The notes below the pieces were generated by a model. It had not been told where the DNA came from. It saw nothing but the letters and a program-made list of their open reading frames with translations, and ran no database searches. The translations under genes were made by a program, and so were the position numbers. From Laceyella sacchari (GTDB lineage Bacteria; Bacillota; Bacilli; Thermoactinomycetales; Thermoactinomycetaceae): DNA of 64,000 nt. Numbering within the stretch: position 1 is the stretch's first letter; each line of letters starts with the position of its first letter. The stretch is from the NCBI RefSeq assembly GCF_004343255.1, contig NZ_SMDD01000001.1, positions 248,001-312,000 of the forward strand, written 5' to 3'. Below, piece after piece: positions 49,553 through 59,205 of the stretch.

Positions 49553-49861
49553 TTATAAATGTTCAACATGGCTAATTGTTTGCCGCAACAGGTTAACCAC
49601 ATGCTCATCGTCACAACTGTAGTAAATGATGCGCCCTTCGCGCCGCGTTTTGACCAAGCGCAAGGAACGCAAGAAGCTGAGTTGATGGGAGATGGCTGAG
49701 TGGGAAAGACCTAACACTTCGGCGATGTGGCTGACGGAGCACTCTTCTTCGGACAGTAGGTGCAAGATCCGGATGCGAGTGGGATCTGCAAGAGCTTTAA
49801 AGATCATGACAGCATCTTCCACGGATCGTGCTGCCAGCGTCTTATGCTCCTCTTTTTGCAT
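49553..49861 (-). CDS. czrA: ArsR/SmtB-family zinc-responsive repressor (CzrA-like)
   Basis: Winged-helix repressor released from DNA by Zn(II). Start at ATG 49861 (MQKEEHKTL), 8 nt after AAGGAG. The DNA-binding helix is [40 protein letters not shown]. The C-terminal alpha-5 segment [18 protein letters not shown] carries D-x-H and, 11 and 14 residues after that His, two more His. This is exactly the D84/H86/H97/H100 zinc ligand pattern of staphylococcal CzrA. The alpha-3 Cys pair for arsenic/cadmium sensing is absent. Autoregulated operon with the CDF exporter. Confidence 0.92.
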   Translation of the reverse strand: MQKEEHKTLAARSVEDAVMIFKALADPTRIRILHLLSEEECSVSHIAEVLGLSHSAISHQLSFLRSLRLVKTRREGRIIYYSCDDEHVVNLLRQTISHVEHL

Positions 49862-49892
49862 GATGCACACTCCTTCATCTCCAATATTTTAA

Positions 49893-49914
49893 TATATGAG
49901 CATATGTTCATATA
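49893..49914 (-). promoter_or_regulatory. CzrA operator
   Basis: A 22-bp near-perfect palindrome, TATATGA-G-CATATG-T-TCATATA, in which only the one symmetric G/T position departs from symmetry, 32 bp upstream of the repressor start. The form fits ArsR/SmtB 12-2-12-type sites. Confidence 0.75.
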
Positions 49915-49966
49915 TGATTGTAAAGGTCAACGGAAACAAGTTCAAGTGAAAAAACGGTTGCCATTG

Positions 49967-49998
49967 AAAACCCCCATGATCGACAAGGATCATGGGGG
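49967..49998 (-). terminator. Terminator of the lipoprotein gene
   Basis: Stem CCCCCATGATC / GATCATGGGGG with a 6-nt loop. Read leftward it is followed by GTTTTCAATGG. Confidence 0.75.
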
Positions 49999-50003
49999 TG
50001 AGA

Positions 50004-52304
50004 TCATTGGTTGTCAAATTGGGCGGCGTTGAAGAGCTGTTTTTCTGTTCCGGTGTAAATCACTGCCGATTTGGCAGGGATGGTCTCGCCCTGATAAGTG
50101 TAGACATGGGTGGAAAAATTGGCGATGACCCGCATGTCCTTGCCAAAGCGAGTCTCCTGCACGAGACGGTCCGGGCTCAATGTCTTAAAAGAGGTTAACT
50201 CACGTTGTACGGCTTCTCGGTGAAAGGGAGACCACACTTTGATGAAGGCGCTGATCCGTTCTTTGTCTTTCTGCCAAGAACGTTCATCCACATGATAAAG
50301 GGGCGGGACATTGTAGAGTAGTTCCTTTAACATGCGGTCAGAGATTTCTCCTTTAATCTTCAGGCTTCCCCATTCCCAATGGTGCGTGGTGATCACGGAG
50401 TCGTTGTACACCAACTTATACAGCTGAATGGAGTAGACGGGATCAAGGTAGATGTGTTGATAACGTTTCTTGATGGGTACGGGTTTGCCGAACCGATCCG
50501 GGGTTCCGCCTTGCTGAGACCAATATGCGCCGATATAATACGGGCTTTGTTTATGTTGGCGCATATCTTTGTCACTCCAGGCGATCACGGGTGTTTCGAT
50601 TCCATGCGCGAAGGCGATGACCCGGCTGGCGAAGTCGTTTCCACCTTCCGAACCAACCACCATGTGATAGCGTGTGGCGATGACATTCATCCGCTTCAAT
50701 CTCGCCTGTAGATCTTGCGCTTGCGTGGTGAGATGTTCGGGAGTGTAATCATCATATATCTCACCAGTGGCATCACAATCCACAAACCAAGAATTAAAGG
50801 CGATGCCGTTTTTGAGAATGTCACGGACACGTTGGTTTACGGCGGGCAGGGAGAGGGTGGGGTTCAACTTGCGGCCCCGGCCCAGGAACCCTTTCACTTT
50901 TTGTCCGTTTATATCTGTGATGGTAGCTCGTTCATACAGAGTGGGGTCTTTGAAACTGGCTGTGTTCCAATCCATGTTTTGCTCTTTATGAATCGAGTGG
51001 TAAGAATCGTAAGGGCCGATTAGATAACCTGTTTTATTGGCGGTGTTCACGGCAACCGGATTCATGAGCCCGTCAGCCCAGTTGGGCAGTCCGATCCATG
51101 CCCGGTTCAGCCCTGAGCGAGACATGTCACGCATGAGATCAGATATGCTTTCCCCCCATGTCTGGACATCAGTCACACTTTCTCCCAACGCGCTTTTTAG
51201 CAAGTGCTTGTTTAACGTATACAGCTCTTGCTCGCTTAACTTGTCGATCCCTTTGGCCAAAAGGGCACGGGCCTCTTTATCGGGATGTGGGAAGTGGTTG
51301 GGTTCGTATAATGTTTTCAGTTTCAAGGCGGTGTTTAACGCTCTTATGATGACTTGCTTTTGGTAACGATCCCAAGCTCCGGGGGTATGGCTTTTTATAA
51401 CTTGGGCCAGTTCTTGCCCGCTGTCAGAAGCGTTGGCATTCAACACTTCCACAATCCGGCCGAAGGTGGGGCCTTTCAAGAGCGAATCGAGTTTCTGCCA
51501 GCGCAAATCGGAGTCGGTCAGTATCCCATCATTCCACAGATAGATGTGGGGAGCGCCAAATAGCTTGGCTACGTTGCTGTTTTCTTTTGCTTTTTGGGCA
51601 AGGCTTTTAAACTGGCCCAGTTCCTGAATATGCCGGCGATAGATTTTGGCGATTTGCGTTGGGTCTTGATCTGTCAGATATAAGCGGAAACCATACGTCT
51701 TTTTCTTGTTGATGATTGGAAATTCATGTGAAAAATGAAGTTCCAGGTTCGGGTTGTTTTGGAACGTCACTTGATCGTTGAAAATGTCATCAGCGATAAA
51801 CACAACAGCATGTCGGTTTAGATTGGCCGCCAAAAATCGCATGGAGAAATCCTCTCTGAAATGTAAGGTTTCGCCGCCGAGATACGCCTGCCAATGGGGG
51901 TCTCGGCTGGGAATTTGTTTCCCTTCCCACAGAGGGAGGGTGTAACTTTTCCCTCTCAACACGGGCCATTCAAATTTTGACGCGCCAGTTGATTGAATGC
52001 GTACATCCAGATAAGTTTTTTGTTTGGTCAGATTTACACGGATTTTTTGATCTGGGTATTCCCAAGATGCCTGCGTTTGGTTCTGTTCAAACCGGGTGAC
52101 GCGCATCGGGGTAAGTGGCTTGGACACTCTTTCTTTTACGCCGTTCCGGGTGAGTGTGATGTCAAAGGTTTCAGGCTGAACCTGAAATGTAAAATCGTAA
52201 TCATGCACCTCTATTTTTGGATTGATCGTGTCAACGGTCTGGCATCCGCTGAGCAGGGCTGTAACCAGTGCACCGCTCAGACATGCAGAAATCAACTTTT
52301 TCAT
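50004..52304 (-). CDS. Large lipoprotein, possible TIM-barrel glycoside hydrolase
   Basis: 766-residue lipoprotein (lipobox ALLSGC, Cys at 21; AGGAGGTG ribosome site). An N-terminal beta-rich domain (about 30-235) precedes a region of barrel-like strand-helix units containing APHIYLWNDG, RSGLNRAWIGLPNW, AVNTANKTGYLIGPYDSYHSIH, NGIAFNSWFVDCDATGEIYDDYTPEH, MVVGSEGGNDFAS and IAWSDKDM. The WFVDCDATGE Asp and GSEGG Glu are candidate catalytic residues, and the overall order recalls GH101/GH129-like glycosidases. The C-terminal beta domain contains VIANFSTHVYTYQGETIPAKSAVIY. Family assignment is tentative. It lies just downstream of a two-component system, suggesting a cell-wall or polysaccharide role. 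Confidence 0.55.
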   Translation of the reverse strand: MKKLISACLSGALVTALLSGCQTVDTINPKIEVHDYDFTFQVQPETFDITLTRNGVKERVSKPLTPMRVTRFEQNQTQASWEYPDQKIRVNLTKQKTYLDVRIQSTGASKFEWPVLRGKSYTLPLWEGKQIPSRDPHWQAYLGGETLHFREDFSMRFLAANLNRHAVVFIADDIFNDQVTFQNNPNLELHFSHEFPIINKKKTYGFRLYLTDQDPTQIAKIYRRHIQELGQFKSLAQKAKENSNVAKLFGAPHIYLWNDGILTDSDLRWQKLDSLLKGPTFGRIVEVLNANASDSGQELAQVIKSHTPGAWDRYQKQVIIRALNTALKLKTLYEPNHFPHPDKEARALLAKGIDKLSEQELYTLNKHLLKSALGESVTDVQTWGESISDLMRDMSRSGLNRAWIGLPNWADGLMNPVAVNTANKTGYLIGPYDSYHSIHKEQNMDWNTASFKDPTLYERATITDINGQKVKGFLGRGRKLNPTLSLPAVNQRVRDILKNGIAFNSWFVDCDATGEIYDDYTPEHLTTQAQDLQARLKRMNVIATRYHMVVGSEGGNDFASRVIAFAHGIETPVIAWSDKDMRQHKQSPYYIGAYWSQQGGTPDRFGKPVPIKKRYQHIYLDPVYSIQLYKLVYNDSVITTHHWEWGSLKIKGEISDRMLKELLYNVPPLYHVDERSWQKDKERISAFIKVWSPFHREAVQRELTSFKTLSPDRLVQETRFGKDMRVIANFSTHVYTYQGETIPAKSAVIYTGTEKQLFNAAQFDNQ

Positions 52305-52367
52305 TTCAGCACCTCCTGCCAGACCACTTTAAGCGGTGAATGTTACATCAGTTTGACATTCGCCGGA

Positions 52368-53765
52368 TTAATTATGGTCCGTGTGAGGCACCAGGGTCAT
52401 GCCGATTGAAAACGTGATCCAACCATCGTGTTGCTTGACGTTGTAGCTATAGCCATGGCGTTCCAAAATCGTTTTTACGACGGCTAGCCCTAGACCGGTT
52501 CCGGAACGGCCTTTGTCCCTTGCTTCGTCTAAGACGAAAAACGGTTTCCAAATATGGTTCAAGTGTTTTGGTTCCTTCGCCAGCCCATTGGCAATATGCA
52601 GGAAAAGGTGTTGTTCTCCGGCAGACCAGTGAATTTCAATCTGCCCGTTTTCCGTGTATTTTGTTGCGTTGCGTAGCAAGTTGTGAAAAACGATTTTCAA
52701 TTTTTCCGGGTCGGCCCGAATGTGCCATTGGTCTGGCTGAGGCGGTTCAGTATAATGACAGGTGATTTTCTCCGTTTTGAAGATGACCCGATGCTGAGCC
52801 AGGCAGGATTCCCACAACGCTACCGGATGACAGAGGGTTAAGTGAAGGGGGTCTTGTTCCAATTTCGCATAGCTTAATAATTGATCGATTAAGCTGGACA
52901 TCCGTTCAGCCTGGGAAACGATCGTGTCGAGATAGGTGCCGTCATCCAAATCATCTTTGATGCCCATGGAGTAGGCTTGAATCAAAGCCAAGGGGGTCTT
53001 CAATTCATGTGTCACATCCGCTGTCAGGCGCTTTAAGTCTTGGTTTTTCTGGGTCAGCTCCTGATGTGCCTGTTGCAGCTTTTGGCTCATCTGATTGATG
53101 GAGTGGGCCAGCTCTTCAATTTCATCGTTGGTTTGGATGGCCACTTGTTGGAATTTCAGGTCCGCGATCTCCTGTGCTGCCTGTTTAAGCTGATCCAATG
53201 GCTTGGTGATGCGCCGAGAGAAGGCCCACACCCAAATCAACGTGACGACAAGCGCCAAGGTGAACAATAATCCGTTGAACTGATTTACCATCTGAATGAT
53301 TTCGTTCATGTGGGCCAAGGAAATGCCGATCAAGATGATGTTATTTCCTTTTGTTATATATCGCACATAAAAGCTGGATTTTTGCTTCTTTTGGTCATAA
53401 ATTTTGTTGACGGAGTGTCTTGAATCAAGTTGACTGATCACTTCAGTTGTGATCCAAAACCGATTGAGGGAAACGCCCTGCCGTGAAAGCAAGCGGGACG
53501 CATATTCATTTAATGCATCAAGTGACTGTGACCGGGGAACGGCGACGATTGCCACGTCACTGTGTTGGTTGAGCGATTCGATTTTGCGTGGCAGATTTTC
53601 TGTGGACGTATCAGCCAGTTCTTGCGAGATTTGCAATAATCGTTGTTTGGTCTGATGCAGGTAATAGGGACGAAGGAAGAAATGGGAGACAAGCAACAAG
53701 CACACCAGCAAACTTAAAATGACCGCTGACACGCTGATGGCGATCTTTGCACCCAGCTTATTCAT
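52368..53765 (-). CDS. Sensor histidine kinase (HAMP-HisKA-HATPase)
   Basis: Start at ATG 53765 (MNKLGAKIAISVSAVILSLL), overlapping the response-regulator stop by 8 bp; longer frames run into the neighbour. 465 residues: membrane helix at 8-30, a sensor domain of about 130 residues outside, a second helix (about 163-184), HAMP (about 185-240), and HisKA with phosphorylated His in TADVTHELKTPLALIQ (about 250). The HATPase domain has the N box HNLLRNATKYTENG and the G2 box GRSGTGLGLAVVKTILERHG. Signal unknown. The 63-bp gap to the following lipoprotein gene allows co-transcription. Confidence 0.92.
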   Translation of the reverse strand: MNKLGAKIAISVSAVILSLLVCLLLVSHFFLRPYYLHQTKQRLLQISQELADTSTENLPRKIESLNQHSDVAIVAVPRSQSLDALNEYASRLLSRQGVSLNRFWITTEVISQLDSRHSVNKIYDQKKQKSSFYVRYITKGNNIILIGISLAHMNEIIQMVNQFNGLLFTLALVVTLIWVWAFSRRITKPLDQLKQAAQEIADLKFQQVAIQTNDEIEELAHSINQMSQKLQQAHQELTQKNQDLKRLTADVTHELKTPLALIQAYSMGIKDDLDDGTYLDTIVSQAERMSSLIDQLLSYAKLEQDPLHLTLCHPVALWESCLAQHRVIFKTEKITCHYTEPPQPDQWHIRADPEKLKIVFHNLLRNATKYTENGQIEIHWSAGEQHLFLHIANGLAKEPKHLNHIWKPFFVLDEARDKGRSGTGLGLAVVKTILERHGYSYNVKQHDGWITFSIGMTLVPHTDHN

Positions 53766-54405
53766 TGGTCGTTTCCCAACTATATCCCAAGCCGCGATGC
53801 GTTTTGATCCAGCCTGCTCCGATCTTTTCGCGGACACGGCGGATGTGCGTGTCTACGGTTCGTTCTTCTCCGATGTAATCAAGTCCCCACACCGTGTCCA
53901 GCAGTTGCTTGCGCCCGAAAATTTGTCCCGGATGAGTAGCCAAGCATTTTATCAGTTCAAATTCGGTTTTGGTCGCCATCACGTCAACCCCGTCACAGTA
54001 AATTTTATTTGCCCCCAAATCGATCATGAGCGCTCCATAGCATAATCGCTGATCGGCGCCGAGTAGCCGTTTGGCCCTGGCCAACAAGATGCGCGGATCA
54101 AAGGGTTTGCGAAGGTAATCATCTGCCCCCGCTTCCAAAGCCAACAGTTCATCTTCCACTTCACTCTTGGCAGTTAACAGCAACACTTTGGTTTCCCTGA
54201 TTTTTTTCATTTCCTGGCACACATGAATCCCAGAGCCGTTGGGCATCATCCAATCTAAAATGGCCAGGTCGATCGGCTTGCTATAAAACAGGTGCATGGC
54301 GGTCTCACCGTCTCCCGCTGTCATCACCTCATATCCTTCTTTTTCAAAATAAGCTTTTAAAATCAATTGCATCGGCTTTTCGTCATCAGCTATCAACACT
54401 CGCAT
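53758..54405 (-). CDS. OmpR-family response regulator
   Basis: 215 residues. Receiver domain with acidic pocket ADDEKPMQ (D7, D8), phosphorylation site Asp51 in LAILDWMMPNG, switch Thr/Lys in VLLLTAKSEVEDELLALEAGADDYLRKPF. The C-terminal winged helix (about 125-215) ends ...GEERTVDTHIRRVREKIGAGWIKTHRGLGYSW. It pairs with the overlapping kinase gene and opens the operon kinase - lipoprotein. No specific operator was identified. Confidence 0.94.
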   Translation of the reverse strand: MRVLIADDEKPMQLILKAYFEKEGYEVMTAGDGETAMHLFYSKPIDLAILDWMMPNGSGIHVCQEMKKIRETKVLLLTAKSEVEDELLALEAGADDYLRKPFDPRILLARAKRLLGADQRLCYGALMIDLGANKIYCDGVDVMATKTEFELIKCLATHPGQIFGRKQLLDTVWGLDYIGEERTVDTHIRRVREKIGAGWIKTHRGLGYSWETTNE

Positions 54406-54636
54406 GGTTTCATTCCTTTGCTGAGAAATATTTCATACATAGACCTGTTTGGCAAAATAGGGTACGTATCGTAGTCTACCGCAAACGAACGCCTTGATCG
54501 GTGAATTTTCTTTTGACATCCAGAAAGTCATGTTGGATAAAATAAAATATATTTTCTGAAAAATGTTATAATAGAGAAACCGTTTCGGTTGTGATCTACC
54601 GACTTCTCATCATGGACCAGACAAGGAGGAAGCGGG

Positions 54637-55257
54637 ATGGAGTCGATCATCAACCAATTTAAAGACATTCCCACCACTTGCATCTCCGATGCGATGAAAG
54701 GGATGAACAGCCTTGATCCTGCCATCAAACCGTTGCAAGAAGAGTATAAGATCGCTGGCCGGGCGTATACGGTCAATCTGCCGGCGAACGACAACTTGGC
54801 CGTTCTGAAGGCGATCAAAGAGGCAAAGCCTGGGGATATTGTGGTCATTGATGCCAAAGGCTACATGAATAATGCCATAGCTGGTGATTTTGTGGTGGGC
54901 ATGGCCCAAACGATGGGGTTGGGCGGGCTGGTTGTGGATGGTGTCATTCGCGATTCGGTCGACATCAAGGCGTTAAGATTTCCCGTCTTTTGTCGGGGGA
55001 CGACTGTGGCCGCCAGCAGCAAAGCGGGAGCAGGACAAACGGGTGTGCCTATTTCCTGTGGAGGGGCTCCGGTCCATCCGGGGGACATGATCGTTGGTGA
55101 TGCGGATGGGGTGATCGTGATTCCGCGCGCATCGGAACAGGAGGTATTGCAAAAGGCGTTGAACAAATTGGCAAAAGATGAAGAACGTGCCCGTTCTGTA
55201 TTGGGAAATCCCGATGCGGTCATCCGCTACATCGACCGCATGCTGGATGCAAAATGA
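54637..55257 (+). CDS. RraA-like protein / HMG aldolase family
   Basis: 206 residues with the RraA/4-hydroxy-4-methyl-2-oxoglutarate aldolase fold: TTCISDAMKGM, GDIVVIDAKGYMNNAIAGDFVVGMAQTMGLGGLVVDGVIRDSVDI and HPGDMIVGDADGVIVIPR. The G-D-x(n)-R-D signature that binds Mg and pyruvate in the aldolases is conserved (GDF ... VIRD). In Gram-positives these proteins are usually annotated as regulator of ribonuclease activity or demethylmenaquinone methyltransferase, names inherited by error. An aldolase or oxaloacetate-decarboxylase activity is more likely, substrate unknown. AAGGAGG ribosome site. Own terminator. Confidence 0.85.
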   Translation: MESIINQFKDIPTTCISDAMKGMNSLDPAIKPLQEEYKIAGRAYTVNLPANDNLAVLKAIKEAKPGDIVVIDAKGYMNNAIAGDFVVGMAQTMGLGGLVVDGVIRDSVDIKALRFPVFCRGTTVAASSKAGAGQTGVPISCGGAPVHPGDMIVGDADGVIVIPRASEQEVLQKALNKLAKDEERARSVLGNPDAVIRYIDRMLDAK

Positions 55258-55260
55258 ATC

Positions 55261-55301
55261 GAAAAGAACATCCAATCCCCTGGTGGTTGGGTGTTCTTTT
55301 C
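55261..55301 (+). terminator. Terminator of the rraA-like gene
   Basis: Fifteen-base stem GAAAAGAACATCCAA / TTGGGTGTTCTTTTC, one wobble, directly after the stop codon. The 3' arm itself supplies the T-rich end. Confidence 0.8.
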
Positions 55302-55467
55302 GGTTCATTGATAAGAAGAATTTTAGAAGAAGCACGGTTTTTTCGCTGTGAGAATAGGGGGAAAAAGTTTCTCTGTCATCGAATTTCATTTTACTGTTCA
55401 CAAATAATGAAAAAATCATCGGCGATATTTTTTATTGGAACATTAAAATTGAAATAGGGGCTGCGGG

Positions 55468-56838
55468 GTGATATTTGTAATGATTGAAACGAAATCATAC
55501 CCATCGCGCGCAGACAGATATTTACAAAAACACTTGCATCCGCTGGTTATTTTCCTCCTATTTGGAACGGCGCTCATCCGCGTTGCCGCTTTTATGAGTT
55601 TGCCGTTTTTAGCCTTTTACTTGACGTCGACATTCCATTTTAACTCCTTTCAAACAGGGGTTGTCATCGGTATGTCCGGCCTTGGAGGGGCAGTCGGGGG
55701 GATCATCGGCGGAGGATTATCCGATCTGTTCGGGCGTAGGCGTATATTAAACCTGACTATGATCGGGTGGACAAGCATTTTTTTCATGTATTTGTTTGCG
55801 TCGGAGTATGTGCATTTTATTGTGTTAAGTTTTTTGCATGGATTGTTTCGGTCATTTTTTGACCCGATTTCACAAGCATGTATGTCAGATTTGACGTCAG
55901 AAGAAAAGCGGTTGCAAGTATTTAGTTACCGTTATGTGGCTCTGAATGTGGGGATGGTGACGGGTCCCATGCTAGGGGCGTATTTGTTTCACTGGCTCGG
56001 CATTCAGACCTTTGCCGTCGCAGGAGCCATTTTTGCCTTGTATAGCGTGATGCTTCGGTCTCGGCTTTCCCGTTACCGCCATCGGCTAAACAAGCCTCCG
56101 GCCAAACGGAGGGCGCATTTGGTCAACTGCCTCAGGGTTATCACCCGAGATCGGGCATTGGGTTATTATATCTTGGGAGGCATGCTGTTTTTTATGGTGT
56201 ACGCCCAGATGGAATCCAATTTGCCCATCTATTTGTCCAATGAAATTCCGGACGGCAGCAAGATTTATCCCATTTTGCTCGTGATTAACGCGGGTCTGGT
56301 GATTTTAATGCAACGCCTGATCTCCAAATGGTCAGAAAAGAAACATCCGCTAAGCAGCATCGTGTTGGGTTCTTGTTTGTATACACTGGGCTTTTATTGT
56401 TTTTCAGTAAATGAAAATCCAATCATGTTTATAGCGGGCATGTCATTTCTCACCTTTGGCGAGATGTTTATCTTTCCCGTCACCAACCAATTGACGGATC
56501 AATTGGCAGATGAGAGATACCGCGGCGCTTATTATGGGGCAGCCAATTTTGCACAGCTTGGTTTGTGCGTGGGCCCGATTCTTGGTGGGTGGCTCTTGAA
56601 GCAGTTTGATGGCTTGACTATGTGGAACATTACCGCGGTTATTTCCATCCTGATCTTGTGGTTTTACGCCATGGGCTATCGGAAATATACTTCCAGGCGG
56701 CAGGTGGCGGTGGTGGACATTGTCTACCGGGTGTTGTTGGATCTCAAGCTCGTGTTTGTTGTCAAAGTGTTTCTCAAATTAATTCCATTTGCCGTTTTCT
56801 CTGGGATCATCTGGCATCTAATACATAAATCCCCCTAA
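55468..56838 (+). CDS. Major facilitator superfamily transporter
   Basis: 456 residues, 12 membrane helices. The MFS motif A between helices 2 and 3 is visible as GGIIGGGLSDLFGRRRILNLTM (G-x3-D-x2-G-R-R). The N-terminal half contains FHFNSFQTGVVIGMSGLGGAVGG and the second half ISKWSEKKHPLSSIVLGS. Similar to YttB/MdtH-like multidrug exporters; substrate unknown. Start GTG 55468 follows AGGGG by 7 nt; an in-frame ATG at 55480 is an alternative. Own terminator. Confidence 0.87.
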   Translation: MIFVMIETKSYPSRADRYLQKHLHPLVIFLLFGTALIRVAAFMSLPFLAFYLTSTFHFNSFQTGVVIGMSGLGGAVGGIIGGGLSDLFGRRRILNLTMIGWTSIFFMYLFASEYVHFIVLSFLHGLFRSFFDPISQACMSDLTSEEKRLQVFSYRYVALNVGMVTGPMLGAYLFHWLGIQTFAVAGAIFALYSVMLRSRLSRYRHRLNKPPAKRRAHLVNCLRVITRDRALGYYILGGMLFFMVYAQMESNLPIYLSNEIPDGSKIYPILLVINAGLVILMQRLISKWSEKKHPLSSIVLGSCLYTLGFYCFSVNENPIMFIAGMSFLTFGEMFIFPVTNQLTDQLADERYRGAYYGAANFAQLGLCVGPILGGWLLKQFDGLTMWNITAVISILILWFYAMGYRKYTSRRQVAVVDIVYRVLLDLKLVFVVKVFLKLIPFAVFSGIIWHLIHKSP

Positions 56839-56850
56839 TCGATGAGCACT

Positions 56851-56883
56851 CCCCGTGTTGGCTTTTGCCGCACGGGGTTTTTT
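56851..56883 (+). terminator. Terminator of the MFS gene
   Basis: Stem CCCCGTG / CACGGGG with a 13-nt loop, then TTTTTT. Confidence 0.85.
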
Positions 56884-56906
56884 CTGTCTGGAGTGAAGAT
56901 ATTTTC

Positions 56907-56935
56907 TTGACAAAAAGGTTAACCGACATTAATAT
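56907..56935 (+). promoter_or_regulatory. Sigma-A promoter of the marR-DHA2 operon
   Basis: TTGACA, 17-bp spacer, TAATAT: close to consensus. The spacer contains the palindrome GGTTAACC, a possible repressor contact. Transcription would start about 65 bp before the MarR start codon. Confidence 0.75.
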
Positions 56936-57006
56936 TTAGGTTTGTGTTATATTTATGTCATATAATTAATTGTGCGGTTTAATATTTGGGGTGATGATCA
57001 AAAAAT

Positions 57007-57432
57007 ATGGACACCTACATCAACCGATTGTTCCGAGCCATCTTGCTGGCGATGGAGCAAATGAAGCCTGGGTTGAAAAAGAGCTTGGAAGAGGAAGGTG
57101 TGACTTCGACCCAATTTTACATTTTGCTCTATCTGCTGAAGAATGGGGGAAGCAAAGTGTCCGACCTGGCCAAGTGGATGGAGGTGAAACCCAGTGCGGT
57201 GACGACGATTATCGACCGACTGGTACACCATGGGTTTGTCTCGCGTGAGCATGATGAGGCGGATCGCAGAATTGTTCGTATCCGTTTGACTGAGGGTGGC
57301 AAGGAACGATTGGAAGGGATCAAGAGCAAGCGGTTAAACATTCTTAAAGAGCAGTTGACGCATCTGTCTGAGGCCGAGATTCGGATGCTTACGGACTTGT
57401 GTGAAAAAATCGCAGGCATTACGCCTGAATAG
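57007..57432 (+). CDS. MarR-family transcriptional regulator
   Basis: 141-residue winged-helix regulator: TSTQFYILLYLLKNGGSKVSDLAKWMEVKPSAVTTIIDRLVHHGFVSREHDEADRRIVRIRLTEGGKERL contains the helix-turn-helix and the D-x-R-D-R-R-type wing (here DEADRRIVRI). Flanking N- and C-terminal helices form the dimer interface. It precedes a DHA2 drug-efflux gene by 105 bp and probably represses it and itself. The ribosome site is weak (GGGGTGATGATC). Confidence 0.9.
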   Translation: MDTYINRLFRAILLAMEQMKPGLKKSLEEEGVTSTQFYILLYLLKNGGSKVSDLAKWMEVKPSAVTTIIDRLVHHGFVSREHDEADRRIVRIRLTEGGKERLEGIKSKRLNILKEQLTHLSEAEIRMLTDLCEKIAGITPE

Positions 57433-57441
57433 AAAGGAGTT

Positions 57442-57523
57442 CGCAAGAGGAAGAACAAAACAAGATGTTTTTCCTCATCCGCGAACGATTAAAAACCATT
57501 GTTTGTCAAATTTATATATTTGA
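57442..57523 (+). promoter_or_regulatory. Hairpin and inverted-repeat operator between marR and the efflux gene
   Basis: A long imperfect hairpin (GTTCGC ... AGAGGAA ... TTCCTC ... GCGAAC, about 57440-57486) could attenuate or stabilise the transcript. It is followed by the perfect inverted repeat TCAAAT-TTATAT-ATTTGA (57506-57523), immediately before the efflux gene's ribosome site and a candidate MarR site. Confidence 0.45.
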
Positions 57524-57528
57524 AATGA

Positions 57529-59148
<1,620 letters not shown>

Positions 59149-59165
59149 GCCGAACAATAGTTGAA

Positions 59166-59201
59166 AAAAACTCCAGGCACGCGACAGTGCCTGGAGTTTT
59201 T
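59166..59201. terminator. Bidirectional terminator
   Basis: Fifteen-base perfect stem AAAAACTCCAGGCAC / GTGCCTGGAGTTTTT with a 6-nt loop, symmetric T tracts. It serves the DHA2 gene and the leftward flotillin gene. Confidence 0.9.
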
Positions 59202-59205
59202 TGTT

